Positions 45,091 through 46,661 of a stretch of DNA of 46,661 nucleotides are shown piece by piece; the first letter of the stretch is position 1, and each line of letters begins with the position of its first letter. A program made the position numbers and the translations under genes. Under the pieces are notes generated by a model that saw only the letters and a program-made list of their open reading frames with translations, searched no databases and was not told the DNA's origin. This DNA comes from a virus: the IMG/VR virus record IMGVR_UViG_3300024344_000030, positions 1 through 46,661 of that record, one strand, 5' to 3'.

Positions 45091-45104
45091 TATATTTATA
45101 TATG
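45091..45104 (+). promoter_or_regulatory. Candidate late promoter before the MscS-like gene
   Basis: TATATTTATATATG lies 27 bases before the TTG start. Its core is identical to the motif before the tail fibre (40246), and GGAG follows at 45120. Confidence 0.5.
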
Positions 45105-45130
45105 AATAATTACAAAGTTGGAGAATAACA

Positions 45131-45520
45131 TTGGATGAACAGAAACTCATAGAAGATATTGGAAAAACATTAATCGGTGATTATGGTTGGATGTTCATTA
45201 TTGCATTTGTTGGAATTATGTTCAAAGAATTTGTTAATAATACATTTCAGGGAATAGCTACAATGTTAGGTGGCGATATAAACAATGATGATATTGTTTA
45301 TATATCAGGAAGACAAGCAAGAGTTGTTAGAGTTGGAATGAGAAAAACTATATTTTATATGACTGATAGAGGAACAAAAATGATTGTTCCGAATGATAGA
45401 TTAAAATATTTAGTTATCGAAAAAACACTACCAAAGAATGGTAGTAGTTTTGCCAAAGGACCCGATGCTAATTTAAAAAAACAGATATTTGACGGTAAAA
45501 AATATGAAGAAAAAACATGA
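45131..45520 (+). CDS. Minimal MscS-like membrane protein
   Basis: This 129-aa protein starts at TTG, seven bases after GGAGAA (45120-45125). Residues 17-32 form one membrane helix (YGWMFIIAFVGIMFKEF). The next segment (FVNNTFQGIATMLGGD) resembles the pore-lining helix of MscS channels, and residues 48-97 match the MscS beta domain: GDINNDDIVYISGRQARVV, then RKTIFYMTDRGTKMIVPN, where the VPN turn is characteristic. Cellular MscS has three membrane helices and an extra C-terminal domain; this protein keeps only the core. MscS proteins are heptameric tension-gated channels of the inner membrane. The gene ends in a four-base overlap with the kinase gene. Function in infection (osmotic protection, lysis timing or DNA entry) is inference. 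Confidence 0.65.
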   Translation: MDEQKLIEDIGKTLIGDYGWMFIIAFVGIMFKEFVNNTFQGIATMLGGDINNDDIVYISGRQARVVRVGMRKTIFYMTDRGTKMIVPNDRLKYLVIEKTLPKNGSSFAKGPDANLKKQIFDGKKYEEKT

Positions 45521-45539
45521 TTAAACTAAAAGACTTAAT
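45517..45539 (+). repeat. Start-codon repeat, copy 1
   Basis: These 23 bases, beginning ATGATTAAACT and ending GACTTAAT, match 46290-46312 with one mismatch. Each copy contains both the TGA stop of the gene before and the ATG of the gene after. Confidence 0.85.
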
Positions 45540-46293
45540 AAAATTGAACATCAATGAAGGTGTTGATGACAAAGGTATTCTGAAAGCTGTATTTCTGGCA
45601 GGTGGGCCAGGTAGTGGTAAATCATTTGTCGTATCAAAACTATTCGGCATTCCAGAGAAAATTAATATATCATATACAGGAATGAAAACTGTAAATTCTG
45701 ATTCTGAATTTGAATTTTTATTAAAGAAATTCGGTTTTGAAACTGTTGGAACTGGTAATCTTGATATTGATATGTGGCCAGATGATGTATTTCAACAAGT
45801 AACTGGTGGATCAGAAGATGACCCAAGTGTAAGAATGTTTGCTAAAGAATTAACAAAACAAAGAATGAAACAATATACCGAAGGCCGTCTTGGTATGATT
45901 ATAGATGGAACTGGTCATAATTATGGTAAAATAGTCAAAGAAAAAGAAAAATTAGAAAAACTTGGATATGATACATATATGGTTTTTGTTAATACATCAT
46001 TAGAAGTAGCACACGAACGGAATAAAAAGAGAAAACGAAAATTACCAGAAGATATATTAGAAAAATCTTGGAATGATGTACAAAACAATATGGGTAAATT
46101 TCAAAATTTATTCGGGCAGTCAAACTTTGTATTGGTGGATAATTCAAAACATTTATCTGAGAAAGCTGCAACAAAGAAATTTAACTCACTTGTAACTAAA
46201 TACATTTCAAAGTTTGTTAAAAAAGCTACTAAAAATAATAGAGGGTTGAAGTGGATTAAAAAACAAAGAATTTTAAAGAAAAATAAAAAATGA
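45517..46293 (+). CDS. Zeta-toxin-like P-loop kinase with a possible capsid-targeting N-terminus
   Basis: This 258-aa protein has a Walker A motif GGPGSGKS (29-36), a following TVNSDSEFEFLL segment as in zeta-toxin-type kinases, IIDGTGHN (128-135), and a basic lid-like stretch ERNKKRKRKLPEDILE (167-182). These place it among small P-loop kinases that phosphorylate nucleotides, sugars or other small molecules. The C-terminal 45 residues are strongly basic. The first 15 residues (MIKLKDLIKLNINEG) precede the kinase fold and closely resemble the start of the next gene; they fit the pattern of T4 capsid-targeting peptides cut after I/L-x-E. The start overlaps the previous stop (ATGA). The target of phosphorylation is unknown. 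Confidence 0.75.
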   Translation: MIKLKDLIKLNINEGVDDKGILKAVFLAGGPGSGKSFVVSKLFGIPEKINISYTGMKTVNSDSEFEFLLKKFGFETVGTGNLDIDMWPDDVFQQVTGGSEDDPSVRMFAKELTKQRMKQYTEGRLGMIIDGTGHNYGKIVKEKEKLEKLGYDTYMVFVNTSLEVAHERNKKRKRKLPEDILEKSWNDVQNNMGKFQNLFGQSNFVLVDNSKHLSEKAATKKFNSLVTKYISKFVKKATKNNRGLKWIKKQRILKKNKK

Positions 46294-46312
46294 TTAAACT
46301 TAAAGACTTAAT
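46290..46312 (+). repeat. Start-codon repeat, copy 2
   Basis: Second copy of the 23-base start/stop junction sequence (one mismatch to 45517-45539), 773 bases downstream. It encodes the shared peptide MIKLKDLI. Confidence 0.85.
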
Positions 46313-46661
46313 TACAGAATTGGCTTGGGTGGATAAAACATTTAAACAAGTACATCTATTAAATATTCCAATATCTATTCCAATTATGAAAAAGGTAATT
46401 GGTGATGTTACTGTCAGTGCATTCCATATGACTGAATTAGACTATGTGGTGAATGGTAATGTAAAAAAATCAATAGGAACAAAGAAGTCACTATCCACAT
46501 TTACAGCTATTACACAACATTCTGATTTGGCTCGGGGTAAAGGAATACAAACGGGTGGTGGTATATTATTTCATGTTGAAGGTAAGTTGTTAATATCAGC
46601 AAATCAGGATATTGGTTCTGGTGTAGATGAAAGTGGAAGAAGATGGTTAAATGTTCACTTG
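46290..46661 (+). CDS. Hypothetical protein with shared targeting-like N-terminus (3' truncated)
   Basis: The frame opens at an ATG overlapping the kinase stop by four bases and runs off the window after 124 codons. It begins MIKLKDLITELAWVDKTF, nearly the same first eight residues as the kinase, with LITE as a possible prohead-protease site. The remainder is a soluble domain with FHMTELDYVV, KSIGTKKSLSTFTAITQ, GIQTGGGILFHVEGKLLISA and DESGRRWLN. I associate similar segments with uncharacterised proteins of marine phages, from memory, but know no function. The context suggests another accessory or packaged protein. Its end and full domain content cannot be judged here. Confidence 0.65.
   Translation, partial: MIKLKDLITELAWVDKTFKQVHLLNIPISIPIMKKVIGDVTVSAFHMTELDYVVNGNVKKSIGTKKSLSTFTAITQHSDLARGKGIQTGGGILFHVEGKLLISANQDIGSGVDESGRRWLNVHL

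Noticed and set aside
1-46661. tRNA genes, integrase or transposase
   Set aside because: Short intergenic gaps show no cloverleaf-like sequence, and no protein shows integrase or transposase motifs.

Overview
The window is about 46.7 kb of an AT-rich (visibly well under 40% GC), gene-dense, entirely plus-strand segment of a large tailed phage with a contractile T4-type tail. The T4-like hallmarks are a gp25 and gp6 baseplate-wedge pair, a gp5-like spike, a gp55-like late sigma factor, a T4-type TOPRIM primase, PhoH, and Mre11/Rad50-type recombination functions (gp47/gp46 equivalents). The long fibre-like proteins carry domains typical of marine bacterial surface proteins (lamin tail domain, PKD, dockerin, and Cys-rich repeats of the type GCTDPxACNYxxxAxxDDGSC). 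This points to a marine T4-like phage, possibly of a Bacteroidota or another low-GC marine host. The host assignment is inference. The genetic code looks standard, since TAA, TAG and TGA all end genes.

Layout. 1-3330 holds the end of a small membrane protein, a terminator, phoH, a small membrane protein, an HD-domain hydrolase, a membrane-anchored small protein and the late sigma factor, then a strong terminator at 3357-3385. 3450-11754 is the baseplate module: two or three small unknown proteins, the spike, gp25, gp6, a DNRLRE-domain protein and a LamG-like protein. 11764-28811 is three giant genes (2367, 1219 and 2089 aa) for virion or adhesin-type proteins, two of them Cys-rich. 28900-31660 holds three further structural-type proteins, two sharing a C-terminal domain. 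A RuvC-like resolvase (31667) and a 1146-aa Cys-rich protein with a dockerin (32171) follow. 35652-40222 is a tightly overlapping replication/recombination operon: primase, SET-domain protein, and a natural Mre11-Rad50 fusion. 40285-44433 is a 1382-aa tail fibre. 44435-46661 is an accessory tail of the window: a methyltransferase, a minimal MscS-like membrane protein, a zeta-toxin-like P-loop kinase and a truncated unknown gene. The last two share an N-terminus that resembles a T4 capsid-targeting peptide.

How the genes work together. The gp55-like factor is expected to direct late transcription of the structural genes. A recurring T/A motif containing TATTTATA sits 25-46 bases before several of them. 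The membrane/HD and primase operons instead share a sigma70-like pattern, TTGTWY-N18-TATRTT. The most interesting material is the cysteine-rich, multi-domain fibre proteins: three lamin-tail domains plus a PKD-like and an N-formylglutamate-amidohydrolase-like domain in one protein, and a dockerin in another. Also notable are the fused Mre11-Rad50, the SET protein embedded in the same operon, the mini-MscS protein, and the candidate packaged-cargo cassette at the right end. No tRNA, CRISPR array, integrase, transposase or reverse transcriptase was seen. No gene-free stretch exceeds 300 bases.
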